Of a DNA stretch of 64,000 nucleotides, positions 1 to 8,440 are shown one piece after another. The notes under the pieces are model-generated. The model was not told the origin of the DNA and ran no database searches. It was given only the letters and a program-made list of their open reading frames with translations. Origin of the DNA: Prado023 sp963753075 (GTDB taxonomy: Bacteria; Actinomycetota; Actinomycetes; S36-B12; CAIYMF01). Made by a program: the position numbers and the translations under genes. How positions within the stretch are numbered: the stretch's first letter is position 1; each line of letters begins with the position of its first letter. The DNA lies in NCBI GenBank assembly GCA_963753075.1, contig CAVWAR010000002.1, forward strand, positions 496,001 to 560,000, given 5' to 3'.

Positions 1-552
1 GTGCGCCGCGCGACCGGGCGGATCTCCAGCCTCGGCGGGGTCGCCGCCGAGCACCGCTGGGTGGCCCTGGCGTTCCTGTTCGGGGCCCTGTCGCTGACCG
101 GGATCCCGCCGTTCTCCGGGTTCTGGGCCAAGCTCGGGGTGCTCGCAGCGGCCCTGGAGGCGGGCAGTCCGGTGGTGTTCGCCGTGGCACTGCTCGTCAG
201 CCTCGGCACCCTGATGTCGATGCTCAAGCTCGGCACCGGGGTGTTCTGGGGCGAGGCGCCGTCACCGGCGGCGCAGGCCGGCCCGGCGATCGGCCCCTTC
301 GATGAACTCGCTCCGGGTGGCGGACCTGATGGGGCGGCTGAGCACGCCGCTGTGGCCACGCTGGCACCGAAGTCGGAAGCCGAGTCGGACACGGAGCCCT
401 GGTCGGCCGGCCTGGTCGCCCCGGGTCTGGTGCTGGCCTGCCTGAGCCTGGCCGTGGGCCTCTACCCGGAGCCACTGCTGGCTCTGGCCGAGCAGGCCGG
501 CGCCACGCTGGCCGACCCGAGCGCCTACGTCGAGGCGGTGCTGGGCCCATGA
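1..552 (+). CDS. mrpD: Mrp/Mnh antiporter subunit D, C-terminal part
   Basis: This is the C-terminal 183 residues of a proton-translocating NADH-dehydrogenase-like subunit of the multisubunit Na+/H+ antiporter; the reading frame is already open at base 1, so the gene starts outside the window. The segment LTGIPPFSGFWAKLGVL is the signature of the last transmembrane part of MrpD/NuoN-type proteins. Two or three further hydrophobic segments follow, separated by an acidic, probably cytoplasmic or loop, stretch. It is followed by mrpE, mrpF and mrpG in the usual order, which is the main reason for choosing MrpD over NuoN. The 79-base gap to mrpE is longer than the overlaps downstream. Confidence 0.85.
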   Translation: MRRATGRISSLGGVAAEHRWVALAFLFGALSLTGIPPFSGFWAKLGVLAAALEAGSPVVFAVALLVSLGTLMSMLKLGTGVFWGEAPSPAAQAGPAIGPFDELAPGGGPDGAAEHAAVATLAPKSEAESDTEPWSAGLVAPGLVLACLSLAVGLYPEPLLALAEQAGATLADPSAYVEAVLGP

Positions 553-631
553 CACCGCGTGAGTCAACCTCAGGTCGCCGAGTCCCAACAACGGATGCCC
601 ACATGACGCCCGCACGAAGGATGGTGCCCCA

Positions 632-997
632 GTGATCTCCGTGGCCGAGCTCGTGCGCCGAACGGGAGCCCTGATCGGCCTGCTGGCGTGGACGGCGCAG
701 GCGATTGTGGTCGCCTCGGCTCAGGTGGCCCGCGACATCGTCGCGCCGTCCCCCCGGCTGACCCCGGGGATCGTGATCCTGCCCCTGCGCTGCCGCACGC
801 CCATGCAGGTGGCCACCCTGTCGGCCCTGATCACCCTGACACCCGGAACGCTGACCGTCACCGTGGATCCCGACCTGGCTGAGCTGTGGGTGCACAGCAT
901 GTATGCCGGCGAGCCGGAGCAGTTGCGCGCCGGGCTTGCAGCCGTGGAGGATCGCGTGCTCGGCGCCTTGGGCAGCCCCGGATCGGCGGGTCGCTGA
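632..997 (+). CDS. mrpE: Mrp/Mnh antiporter subunit E
   Basis: Small membrane subunit of the Mrp antiporter, 121 residues from a GTG start. A hydrophobic N-terminal segment is followed by the family-typical stretch RLTPGIVILPLRC and a conserved TLTPGTLTV region, both characteristic of MnhE. The stop codon overlaps the start of mrpF by one base (TGATG), which supports translational coupling and membership of the same operon. The protein is somewhat shorter than the 150-170 residues typical of firmicute MrpE, as is common in actinobacteria. The subunit is required for complex assembly; it has no catalytic motif of its own. Confidence 0.85.
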   Translation: MISVAELVRRTGALIGLLAWTAQAIVVASAQVARDIVAPSPRLTPGIVILPLRCRTPMQVATLSALITLTPGTLTVTVDPDLAELWVHSMYAGEPEQLRAGLAAVEDRVLGALGSPGSAGR

Positions 998-1254
998 TGC
1001 TCATCGTCGCCCTGGCGTTGATAGCCCTCGGAGTCCTGGCCGCGGTTGCGCGCACCGCACGGGGACCCAGCGGCGCCGACCGCGCGGTGGCCTCGGAACT
1101 GGTGTTCGTCGCCACGGTGGCGGCGATCGCGATCCTGTCGGTGGTGCTGGACTCCCCGTTGCTGCTGGACGTCGCCCTGGTCATGGTGCTGATCGGCTTC
1201 CTGGCCACGATCGGCTTCGCGCGCCTGGTGGACCGATCGGAGGACGACCAGTGA
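997..1254 (+). CDS. mrpF: Mrp/Mnh antiporter subunit F
   Basis: An 85-residue protein with three hydrophobic segments, matching MrpF/MnhF. The segment ARGPSGADRAVASEL after the first helix is the family hallmark (RGP.xxDRxxAxD/E). The ATG chosen sits inside the mrpE stop codon; a longer in-frame reading from 886 only adds an arginine-rich shadow of mrpE and is rejected. Its end overlaps the GTG of mrpG by four bases (GTGA). It acts in the cytoplasmic membrane as part of the cation/proton antiporter for sodium and pH homeostasis. Confidence 0.88.
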   Translation: MLIVALALIALGVLAAVARTARGPSGADRAVASELVFVATVAAIAILSVVLDSPLLLDVALVMVLIGFLATIGFARLVDRSEDDQ

Positions 1255-1616
1255 GCGGCTGGTCGGCGCTCGGCGCTGCCGCGATCCTGGTCGGCGCGGG
1301 ACTGGTTGCGCTTGCCGGTCTCGGCCTGCTCCGGCTGCCGGACCCGTTGACCCGTGCCACTGCCGTGTCGAAGGCGGCCTCCCTGGGGGTCGTGCTGGTC
1401 CTGCTGGGCACCCTGGCGATGGCGCCCAGCCCGCGCAATGCCGTTCTCGTGGCCCTGGTGCTGTTGGCCCACCTGGTGACCGTCCCCCTGTCCGGGATGG
1501 CGCTGGGCCGGGCCGCCTACCGCTCCGGCACCGCCCGGCCCCCGATCACGGTCATCGACGAGCCGCGAAGCCGTTTCGAGCGTTCCCGAGGCGCCGGCCC
1601 CGACCGCGGTCGCTGA
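1251..1616 (+). CDS. mrpG: Mrp/Mnh antiporter subunit G
   Basis: A 121-residue MrpG/MnhG protein. Three membrane segments are visible, and the motif GLLRLPDPLTRATAVSKAAS is the classical MnhG signature (RLPDxxxRxHAxxKA) with alanine in place of the usual histidine. The GTG start overlaps the mrpF stop by four bases, and a longer in-frame upstream reading is only a shadow. The hydrophilic tail of about 25 residues after the last helix is arginine-rich and probably cytoplasmic. This is the last gene of the operon; the next gene, acs, starts 114 bases on with its own ribosome binding site. Confidence 0.88.
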   Translation: MSGWSALGAAAILVGAGLVALAGLGLLRLPDPLTRATAVSKAASLGVVLVLLGTLAMAPSPRNAVLVALVLLAHLVTVPLSGMALGRAAYRSGTARPPITVIDEPRSRFERSRGAGPDRGR

Positions 1617-1730
1617 GCACGTCGGGGTGGCGGGCAGTCGTGCGCCGCCGCGGCGCCCGGTATCCGCCGGACCGTCGCGGCGGCAGCTGCCGATAGCCTT
1701 GCGCTCCCGACGACACCGAGGAGGCCCACG

Positions 1731-3683
1731 TTGAGCAACGAGGCACTCGAGAACCTTCTTCACGAGGACCGCACCTTCCCGCCGGATCCAGCCTTCGCCG
1801 CTGTGGCCAACGCGGCCCCGACGCTCTACGAACAGGCGGCGGCCGACCGGATCGGATTCTGGGAGGAGCAGGCGCACCGGCTGGACTGGGCACAGCCCTG
1901 GCACACGGCCCTGGACTGGTCAGCAGCGCCGTTCGCCAAGTGGTTCGTGGGCGGTCGGCTGAACATCGCGGAGAACTGCGTCGACCGGCACGTGGCTGCG
2001 GGCCGTGGTGATCGGGTTGCGATCCACTTCGAGGGCGAGCCCGGGGACACCCGTACGCTCACCTACGCCCAGCTGGCCGATGAGGTGGCCCGTGCTGCCC
2101 ATGCGCTCACCGAGCTGGGCGTCTCCGACGGTGATCGGGTGGCGATCTACCTGCCGATGATCCCCGAGGCGGTCGTCGCGATGCTCGCCTGCGCGCGCAT
2201 CGGGGCTGTGCACTCCGTGGTGTTCGGAGGGTTCTCCGCCGAGGCGCTGAGATCACGGATCGATGATGCCGAGGCTGTCCTCGTGATCACCGCCGACGGT
2301 GGGTTCCGCAGGGGGGACGCCTCCCCGCTCAAGCCGGCGGTCGACGAGGCGGTGCAGGACACGCCCAGCGTGCGCAACGTCCTGGTCGTGCGTCGCACCG
2401 GCGGCGACGTGGCCTGGGTGCAGGGACGCGACCATTGGTGGCACGAGATCGTCGACCGGCAGCCGGCCACGCACGTCGCGCAGGCCTTCGACTCCGAGCA
2501 CCCGCTGTTCATCCTGTACACCTCCGGCACGACCGGGAAGCCCAAGGGGATCCTGCACACGACCGGTGGGTACCTGACCCAGGCCGCCTACACCCACAGC
2601 AGTGTCTTCGACCTCAAGCCCGAGACGGACGTCTACTGGTGCACCGCTGACGTGGGGTGGGTCACGGGGCACACGTACATCGTCTACGGACCCCTGGCCA
2701 ACGGGGCGACCCAGGTCATCTACGAGGGGACCCCGGACACACCGGACCGCGGCCGCTGGTGGGACATCGTCGCCAAGTACGGGGTCACGATCCTCTACAC
2801 CGCGCCGACGGCCATCCGTACCTTCATGAAGTGGGGGGAGGACATCCCCGCCGGCTACGACCTGTCGTCATTGCGGGTGCTGGGCTCGGTCGGTGAGCCG
2901 ATCAACCCGGAGGCTTGGATGTGGTACCGACGCGTCATCGGTGGTGACCGGTGTCCCATCGTGGACACCTGGTGGCAGACCGAGACCGGCGGGATCATGA
3001 TCAGCCCGCTGCCCGGGCTCACAGCCTGCAAGCCGGGCTCTGCCATGGGTCCGCTCCCCGGTGTGGGGGCGGCGGTGGTCGACGACGAGGGGAACCCGGT
3101 CGGGCCCGGGGGTGGCGGGTACCTGGTGCTGACCGAGCCGTGGCCGGCGATGCTGCGCGGCATCTGGGGCGACGACCAGCGCTACGTCGACACGTACTGG
3201 TCGCGGTGGCCCCAGTACTACTTCGCTGGGGACGGGGCCAAGCTCGACGGCGACGGGGCCATCTGGCTGCTGGGCCGCGTCGACGACGTCATGAACGTCT
3301 CGGGCCACCGGATCTCCACGACGGAGGTCGAGTCCGCGCTGGTGTCGCACGCGAAGGTGGCCGAGGCCGCGGTGGTCGGCGCCACCGACGAGACAACGGG
3401 TCAGGGGATCGTGGCCTTCGTGATCCTGCGCGGGGGGGTCGAGGCGGGCGACGAGGTGGCTGCCGAGCTTCGTGCCCACGTGGCCCACGAGATCGGGCCG
3501 ATCGCCAAGCCCCGGCAGATCCTCATCGTCGCCGAGCTGCCCAAGACCCGGTCGGGCAAGATCATGCGCCGATTGCTCCGGGATGTCGCCGAGCACCGCA
3601 CCCTCGGCGATGTCACCACGCTGGCCGACCCCACCGTCATGGGGATCATCGGCCAGGGGCTGGCCGACTCCGGGTCGGAGTAG
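1731..3683 (+). CDS. acs: Acetyl-CoA synthetase (AMP-forming)
   Basis: Activates acetate with ATP and CoA to acetyl-CoA through acetyl-AMP; cytoplasmic. The 650-residue length is standard. Seen: the adenylate-forming P-loop YTSGTTGKPKG at residues 263-273, the acetate/CoA-site stretch DVGWVTGH, the WWQTETGG motif, the hinge region GRVDDVMNVSGHRI, and the C-terminal PKTRSGKIMRR with Lys610. Lys610 corresponds to the lysine acetylated in the regulated Salmonella enzyme, so acylation control is likely. The TTG start is chosen because an ACCGAGGAGG ribosome binding site lies just upstream and the N-terminus then has family length. The Fic-like gene follows after two bases and is probably cotranscribed. 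Confidence 0.97.
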   Translation: MSNEALENLLHEDRTFPPDPAFAAVANAAPTLYEQAAADRIGFWEEQAHRLDWAQPWHTALDWSAAPFAKWFVGGRLNIAENCVDRHVAAGRGDRVAIHFEGEPGDTRTLTYAQLADEVARAAHALTELGVSDGDRVAIYLPMIPEAVVAMLACARIGAVHSVVFGGFSAEALRSRIDDAEAVLVITADGGFRRGDASPLKPAVDEAVQDTPSVRNVLVVRRTGGDVAWVQGRDHWWHEIVDRQPATHVAQAFDSEHPLFILYTSGTTGKPKGILHTTGGYLTQAAYTHSSVFDLKPETDVYWCTADVGWVTGHTYIVYGPLANGATQVIYEGTPDTPDRGRWWDIVAKYGVTILYTAPTAIRTFMKWGEDIPAGYDLSSLRVLGSVGEPINPEAWMWYRRVIGGDRCPIVDTWWQTETGGIMISPLPGLTACKPGSAMGPLPGVGAAVVDDEGNPVGPGGGGYLVLTEPWPAMLRGIWGDDQRYVDTYWSRWPQYYFAGDGAKLDGDGAIWLLGRVDDVMNVSGHRISTTEVESALVSHAKVAEAAVVGATDETTGQGIVAFVILRGGVEAGDEVAAELRAHVAHEIGPIAKPRQILIVAELPKTRSGKIMRRLLRDVAEHRTLGDVTTLADPTVMGIIGQGLADSGSE

Positions 3684-3685
3684 GC

Positions 3686-4477
3686 ATGGACGACCCCCTT
3701 CTCGGGCTGCTGGAGCTGCCGGGAGTCGCCGAGGCGGTGGAAGCCGCCCGGGGGGCTGTCGACACGCTGTTGTGGAACCGCGACGTGGGTCGTGCCGAGG
3801 CAGAGGTGGCGGGCGAGTCGGCCCTTCGAGGTGCCTGGGCCAACGCCTGGTTCGACGGTGCCGAGGCCGGGCTCCCGGAGCTGCGCAGCGGTGCCGCCCT
3901 GGACGACTCCCCGATCGGCCGCGTGCTCACGGGCGTTGTCGCCATGCACGTCGAGCTGCCCGACCTCGTGGGCATCGTCGGTACCGCTCCGGCCCAGGCG
4001 CTGGCCCGCATGCACACGATCGTGGCCAGCGGGATCGCCGCGGACTCCGACCTCGGCCGGCCCCGTCCCGGCCCGGACGCCGATGACCCGCTGCGGCTGG
4101 GGCCACTTGTGCCCGCAGACGAGGCTGCCGCCAGGTTGGCCAGCCTCGGCCGGGTCCTGATCGCTTCACGTGCCCCCGGCGTGCTGGTGGCAGCGGTCGC
4201 GCACGCGGAGATCGCCTCCGTACGGCCCTTCGGCTGGGGATCGGGCCTGGTCGCGCGGGCGCTGCCCCGGCTCCTCCTCGCCCAGCGTGGAGTCGATCCG
4301 AGCATGCTGGGTGCCCCGGAGGTGGGCCTCAAGGCGGCTGGTCGACCCGCCTACGTTCGCGCCGTCCGCGGCTACGCGCAGGGAACCCCCGAGGGGGTCG
4401 CGGGCATGCTCCGTCTTGTCGCCGCTGCGGTGGAGTTCGGAGCGGGTCAGCCCGCTGAATGGCTTGACGAGGTCTGA
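3686..4477 (+). CDS. Degenerate Fic-fold protein downstream of acs
   Basis: A 263-residue cytoplasmic protein rich in helices, starting two bases after the acs stop. Its C-terminal half contains HAEIASVRPFGWGSGLVARA, which lines up with the Fic active-site motif (HPFxDGNGRxxR) but has Arg for the catalytic His, Trp for the acidic residue, and Ser-Gly-Leu for Asn-Gly-Arg. The fold appears kept but AMP-transfer chemistry should be lost. A long in-frame extension upstream inside acs (from 2951) is a shadow; the ATG at 3686 gives a normal protein. I recall related acs-linked proteins in Streptomyces, often annotated vaguely as oxidoreductase or Fic family. The function is unknown; tight linkage to acs suggests a role connected to it. 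Confidence 0.7.
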   Translation: MDDPLLGLLELPGVAEAVEAARGAVDTLLWNRDVGRAEAEVAGESALRGAWANAWFDGAEAGLPELRSGAALDDSPIGRVLTGVVAMHVELPDLVGIVGTAPAQALARMHTIVASGIAADSDLGRPRPGPDADDPLRLGPLVPADEAAARLASLGRVLIASRAPGVLVAAVAHAEIASVRPFGWGSGLVARALPRLLLAQRGVDPSMLGAPEVGLKAAGRPAYVRAVRGYAQGTPEGVAGMLRLVAAAVEFGAGQPAEWLDEV

Positions 4478-4973
4478 CCCAGGGGGCTGGTCTGGGACGC
4501 TCCACAGGGCGAATTGGGTGCTCTGGGCGGTATGCGTGGCAGCAGGTTGTGACCGCGTGGATCGCCTGGGGTGAGGTGGTCCTTGGCTGTTGCATTCCAG
4601 CCGGGCAGGCCCCATGATTTAAGCGTCCGGTCCGCAACGACCGAACCGTCGGCTCCTCCCCCCCGAGCTGGCGTCTGACGGCCCCCGCACCCCCCGGCGG
4701 GGGCCGTTCCATGTGCCCGTTCCGACACGCGAACGCCCCCGGGTCTTGACTCCCGGTCGCACCTCTGTCACGTTTCGGACTTGCATCACATTTCGAGTGG
4801 GGCACGTCTGCGGGTCCCGCGTTGAGTCGATCGCAGGGGGTGGGCATGAGCCGAACGGGCAACGATTCAACGGTTCGTGGTCGCCTGTTGGTCCGTCTGG
4901 ACCCGCCAGCCGCCGCCTGCCGCGCCCTCCGGCGGGTGTCCGGGACCAGGGTCGACTCCGGCAAGGTCGACTG
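4478..4973 (+). other. Non-coding stretch before gluA
   Basis: About 500 bases without a convincing gene. An in-frame extension of gluA upstream to 4713 has arginine/proline-rich shadow composition and is not accepted. The stretch holds a strong hairpin (4679-4706, listed separately). It also holds a pair of similar 12-mers, TCACGTTTCGGA at 4768-4779 and TCACATTTCGAG at 4786-4797, in the same orientation and 18 bases apart, which could be operator half-sites or promoter elements for the glu operon. No transporter-linked regulator gene is present here. Confidence 0.4.
4679..4706 (+). terminator. GC-rich hairpin between the acs/Fic unit and glu operon
   Basis: Perfect 10-bp stem (CGGCCCCCGC at 4679-4688 paired with 4697-4706) with an 8-base loop, followed only by TTCC rather than a long T run. 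It lies about 200 bases after the Fic-like gene and upstream of gluA, so it probably ends the acs transcript. Actinobacterial terminators often lack a U tract. Confidence 0.5.
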
Positions 4974-5774
4974 ATGAGTGACGCATCTCCCGGGGGCGGC
5001 CCCGACGACTCGGCGGCCTCGGCTCCCGAGGGGACGGGCGACCCGCTGGTCGAGCTGCGCCACGTCAACAAGCACTTCGGTGACCTGCACGTCCTGAACG
5101 ACATCACCATGTCGGTCCAAGCCGGCGAGGTGGTTGTGATCATCGGTCCGTCGGGATCGGGCAAGTCCACGCTGTGCCGGGCCATCAACCGGCTCGAGAC
5201 GATCGACGACGGGACGATCCTGGTCGATGGCATCCCACTGCCCGCCGAGGGCAAGGCGCTGGCGAAGCTGCGCTCCGACGTCGGCATGGTGTTCCAGTCG
5301 TTCAACCTGTTCGCGCACAAGACGGTCCTGGACAACATCACCCTCGGGCCGATCAAGGTGCGTGGGATCAAGCCCTCCCAGGCTCGCGAGGAGGCGATGG
5401 TCCTGCTGGAGCGGGTCGGGGTTGCCGACCAGGCCGCGAAGCTCCCGGCCCAATTGTCCGGCGGACAGCAGCAGCGGGTCGCGATCGCACGCGCCCTGGC
5501 GATGAACCCCAAGGTGATGCTGTTCGACGAGCCGACTTCAGCGCTGGACCCCGAGATGATCAACGAGGTCCTTGAGGTGATGGTCCGGCTGGCCCGGGAG
5601 GGCATGACAATGCTGGTCGTGACCCACGAGATGGGCTTCGCCCACAAGGCGGCCGACCGCGTTGTCTTCATGTCCGACGGCAGCATCGTCGAGGAGGCCA
5701 CCCCCGACGTCTTCTTCACCGCACCACGAAGTGAACGGGCCAAGGACTTCCTGTCCAAGGTTCTGGCGCACTAG
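4974..5774 (+). CDS. gluA: Glutamate/polar amino acid ABC transporter ATPase
   Basis: ATP-binding subunit of a polar amino acid uptake system, 266 residues. Walker A GPSGSGKST lies at residues 58-66, the Q-loop at VFQSFNLFAHKT, the signature LSGGQQQR begins near residue 161, Walker B is VMLFDEPTSALDPE, and the switch His is in VVTHEMG. The sequence class (GlnQ/GluA) fits amino acid importers. The ATG at 4974 follows an in-frame-extendable but unconvincing leader. The first 25 residues are a flexible acidic Gly/Ser/Pro stretch before the core begins at LVELRHVNKHFG. It heads a four-gene operon with binding protein and two permeases, the corynebacterial gluABCD arrangement. Confidence 0.93.
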   Translation: MSDASPGGGPDDSAASAPEGTGDPLVELRHVNKHFGDLHVLNDITMSVQAGEVVVIIGPSGSGKSTLCRAINRLETIDDGTILVDGIPLPAEGKALAKLRSDVGMVFQSFNLFAHKTVLDNITLGPIKVRGIKPSQAREEAMVLLERVGVADQAAKLPAQLSGGQQQRVAIARALAMNPKVMLFDEPTSALDPEMINEVLEVMVRLAREGMTMLVVTHEMGFAHKAADRVVFMSDGSIVEEATPDVFFTAPRSERAKDFLSKVLAH

Positions 5775-5850
5775 TTCCGCGTGACTGGCCACCCGGCACG
5801 TCACGGACAATCACGGCGGAGTTCTGCCGCCACCACCAAGGAGGAGCACG

Positions 5851-6732
5851 ATGGGTATCCGTCCCACACGAATGGTCGCCCTGTCGGCGGCCTGCATCCT
5901 GGCCATGGCTGCCTGCAGCTCCGACAGCGGCGGTGGTGACGCCGCCGAAGGTGAGGCCTCTGACGCGGCCATGACCGAGTTCGCCGCCGGTTCGACCATG
6001 GCCAAGCTGTCCGAGCAGGGCTCGATCAACATCGGAACCAAGTTCGACCAGCCGTTGTTCGGGCTTGTTGGTCCGGACGGCGTCCCGGTCGGCTTCGACG
6101 TCGAGATCGCCACGTTGATCGCCGGGGAGCTGGGCATCGCCCCAGAGGACATCGAGTGGACCGAGACGGTCTCGGGCAATCGCGAGCCGTTCATCGAGGA
6201 CGGCCGGGTCGACATCGTCGTGGCCACCTACACCATCAATGACGAGCGCAAGGAAGTGGTGGACTTCGCAGGCCCGTACTACGAGGCCGGGCAGTCGCTG
6301 ATGGTTGCCGCGGATGATGACTCCATCAACGGCGACGATGACCTCGCGGGCAAGACGGTCTGCTCCGTGGACGGCTCGACCCCCGCCGGCAACATCGAGG
6401 AGAACTACCCCGACACCAAGTTGGTCACCTTCGCGGCGTACACCGACTGCCTCGACCCGCTGCGCAACGGCCAGGTCGATGCGTTGACCACCGACAACGT
6501 GATCCTCGCCGGGTACGTGGACGAGAGCCCGGACGACTTCAAGGTCGTGGGGGAGCCGTTCACCGCGGAGCCCTACGGGATCGGAGTGATGAAGGGCGAC
6601 GACGACTTCCGCTCCTGGATCAACGACACGTTGGAGGCCGCGTACGCCGACGGCAGCTGGACGGCCGCGTGGGACGCGACCGCCGGCACCGTGCTGCCGA
6701 CGCCGGAGCCCCCGGCGGTCGATCGGTACTGA
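5851..6732 (+). CDS. gluB: Glutamate-type substrate-binding lipoprotein
   Basis: Extracytoplasmic solute receptor of the amino acid ABC transporter, 293 residues. The N-terminus MGIRPTRMVALSAACILAMA ends in a lipobox with Cys at AAC, followed by a Ser/Gly/Asp linker, so the protein is a lipoprotein on the outer membrane face. The mature part has the family 3 binding-protein pattern: IGTKFDQPLFG, GFDVEIATLIAGELG, RVDIVVATYTINDERK and the hinge GKTVCSVDGSTP. A GGAGGA-like ribosome binding site precedes the ATG. The substrate is probably glutamate or another acidic/polar amino acid by analogy with GluB; residues alone do not settle it. A strong hairpin follows directly. Confidence 0.9.
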   Translation: MGIRPTRMVALSAACILAMAACSSDSGGGDAAEGEASDAAMTEFAAGSTMAKLSEQGSINIGTKFDQPLFGLVGPDGVPVGFDVEIATLIAGELGIAPEDIEWTETVSGNREPFIEDGRVDIVVATYTINDERKEVVDFAGPYYEAGQSLMVAADDDSINGDDDLAGKTVCSVDGSTPAGNIEENYPDTKLVTFAAYTDCLDPLRNGQVDALTTDNVILAGYVDESPDDFKVVGEPFTAEPYGIGVMKGDDDFRSWINDTLEAAYADGSWTAAWDATAGTVLPTPEPPAVDRY

Positions 6733-6740
6733 TCATCCCC

Positions 6741-6789
6741 GCACTGTCCGTCCGCCCGGGCCCGAGTTGGGCGGGCGGACGGACAGTGC
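6741..6789 (+). promoter_or_regulatory. Perfect intercistronic hairpin between gluB and gluC
   Basis: The 18 bases from 6741 pair perfectly with 6772-6789, leaving a 13-base GC-rich loop with further pairing potential. It starts nine bases after the gluB stop and ends about 30 bases before gluC, with no T tract. Such structures typically stabilise the upstream mRNA 3' end and partly stop transcription, so that binding protein is made in excess over permeases. Confidence 0.75.
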
Positions 6790-6821
6790 ACCCAGCGCGA
6801 CCCCGCCGCGGAAGGTAGGCC

Positions 6822-7472
6822 ATGGAGTCGGTGCTCGAGTCGATGCCGGAGTACCTGGCCGGCTTCCGCATGACTCTGTACCTCACCGTGGTGTCGGGAG
6901 TGCTGTCGCTGCTCCTGGGCACCTTCCTGGCTGCCTGCCGGGTATCGCCCCTGAAGTCGTTGCGCACCGTGGCCACGGTGATCGTCGAGGTCGGGCGCAA
7001 CACCCCGTTGACCCTGGTCTTCGTGTTCTTCGTCTTCATCCTCCCGGCGCTTGGCGTCATCCTCCCGCTGGGGACAGTCCCGGCCATCATCGCCCTGACG
7101 GTGTACACCTCGGCGTTCGTGTGTGAGGCCGTCCGTTCCGGTATCAACTCCGTCGGGATCGGGCAGGCTGAGGCCGCCCGCGCGATCGGCCTCGGGAGCG
7201 TGAGCACCCTCTGGCTGATCGTCCTCCCGCAGGCCCTGCGCAGCGTGGTCCCACCACTGATCAGCGTCCTCATCGCCCTGGCGAAGAACACCTCGGTGGC
7301 CTCAGGGTTCGCGGTCGTCGAGCTCACCGCGACCGGCCGGGGACTTGCTCGGGACTACCCGGCCGACGTCATCTGGATGTTGCTCGGCGTGGCCGCGTTC
7401 TACCTGCTGATCACCGTTCCTGCGGGAGCGATGGCTGGCTGGGTCGAGCGCAAGGTGGTGTTCAGCCGATGA
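6822..7472 (+). CDS. gluC: Glutamate ABC transporter permease, first subunit
   Basis: A 216-residue inner-membrane permease of the HisMQ type. It begins with the typical MESVLESMPEYLAGFRMTLYL. Around five hydrophobic segments are visible. The cytoplasmic coupling loop is SVGIGQAEAARAIGLGSV (EAAxxxG pattern), which docks on GluA. The conserved region VEVGRNTPLTLVF and the late VPPLISVLIALAKNTSVAS match the family. Its ATG follows a GGAAGGTAGG ribosome binding site after the intercistronic hairpin, and its end overlaps gluD by four bases. Confidence 0.92.
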   Translation: MESVLESMPEYLAGFRMTLYLTVVSGVLSLLLGTFLAACRVSPLKSLRTVATVIVEVGRNTPLTLVFVFFVFILPALGVILPLGTVPAIIALTVYTSAFVCEAVRSGINSVGIGQAEAARAIGLGSVSTLWLIVLPQALRSVVPPLISVLIALAKNTSVASGFAVVELTATGRGLARDYPADVIWMLLGVAAFYLLITVPAGAMAGWVERKVVFSR

Positions 7473-8278
7473 GCCGCAGCGTCCTGTATGACGAGCCGGG
7501 CCCCCGCACCCTGCGCCGGGAGCGCATCGCCTCAATCGTGGTCGCAGTACTCCTCGTGCTCCTGGCGGCCTACGTGCTGATCGGGATGATCAACCGTGGG
7601 CTGTTCGACGATCGCTGGCTGGTGTTCACCGACCCACCCAAGGGCCAGGAGGCCACCGACGTCTGGTGGGCGCTGGGCAAGGGGCTGCGCGCCACCCTGA
7701 CCGCGGCCGTCGTCTCCGCACCGGCGGCACTCGTGCTGGCGCTGGTGCTGACCGGCATGCGTGCCGCGGGCCCGCGGTGGATCGCCAAGCCCGTGGTGGT
7801 CCTGATCGAGTTCATGCGGGGCATGCCGGTCCTGCTGATGATGTTCTTCGGGCTTCTGGCACTGGGGCTCTCGGCCTTCAGCGCCGTCGTGTTCGGGCTC
7901 GTGCTGTACAACGGTGCGGTTGTGGCCGAGATCCTCCGGGCCGGCCTCGCCGCGCTGCCCAAGGGCCAGGCGGAGGCCGGAACTGCGATCGGGCTGACCC
8001 GGTGGCAGACGCTGCGCATCATCCAGTTCCCGCAGGCGGCCCGCCTGATGCTGCCCAGCCTCATCAGCCAGTTCGTCGTGCTGCTCAAGGACTCCTCGCT
8101 GGGCTTCATCGTCGGCTATCCGGAGCTCCTGCGCACCATGCAGCTGAACTACAGCTTCTTCGGTGACCGCTACCGGTTCCCGCTGTTCGTCGTCGTGCTG
8201 TTGATCTACCTGATCGTGAACATCTCGCTGTCGCGGGTCGCGGTCTACGTTGAGCGCCGGACGTCGGCTGGCACCTGA
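7469..8278 (+). CDS. gluD: Glutamate ABC transporter permease, second subunit
   Basis: A 269-residue partner permease forming a heterodimeric channel with GluC. It has a longer N-terminal region (about 70 residues with one extra transmembrane segment) than GluC, as usual for GluD. The coupling loop reads LPKGQAEAGTAIGLTRWQ, and EFMRGMPVLLMMFFG is the conserved RGxPxxxxL stretch. The ATG lies within the gluC stop (ATGA), showing translational coupling. The C-terminal region VAVYVERR is family-typical. About 160 bases of non-coding DNA separate it from ssd, so the glu operon probably ends here; no clear terminator was seen. Confidence 0.92.
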   Translation: MSRSVLYDEPGPRTLRRERIASIVVAVLLVLLAAYVLIGMINRGLFDDRWLVFTDPPKGQEATDVWWALGKGLRATLTAAVVSAPAALVLALVLTGMRAAGPRWIAKPVVVLIEFMRGMPVLLMMFFGLLALGLSAFSAVVFGLVLYNGAVVAEILRAGLAALPKGQAEAGTAIGLTRWQTLRIIQFPQAARLMLPSLISQFVVLLKDSSLGFIVGYPELLRTMQLNYSFFGDRYRFPLFVVVLLIYLIVNISLSRVAVYVERRTSAGT

Positions 8279-8440
8279 CCTGCCGCTTCGGCCCGCTCGG
8301 CCACCTCGGCGTGTTCGACCATCTGGACTGGTCCCTGGGCGCGTTCGCCGGTTGGGAGCTCGGCCGCGTGTCCACAGGGTCGCGCCCGAAGCCTTGGCAG
8401 CCTGGGCCGGCCGGTGCACTGTGGCCCATGGGGGTATGCC

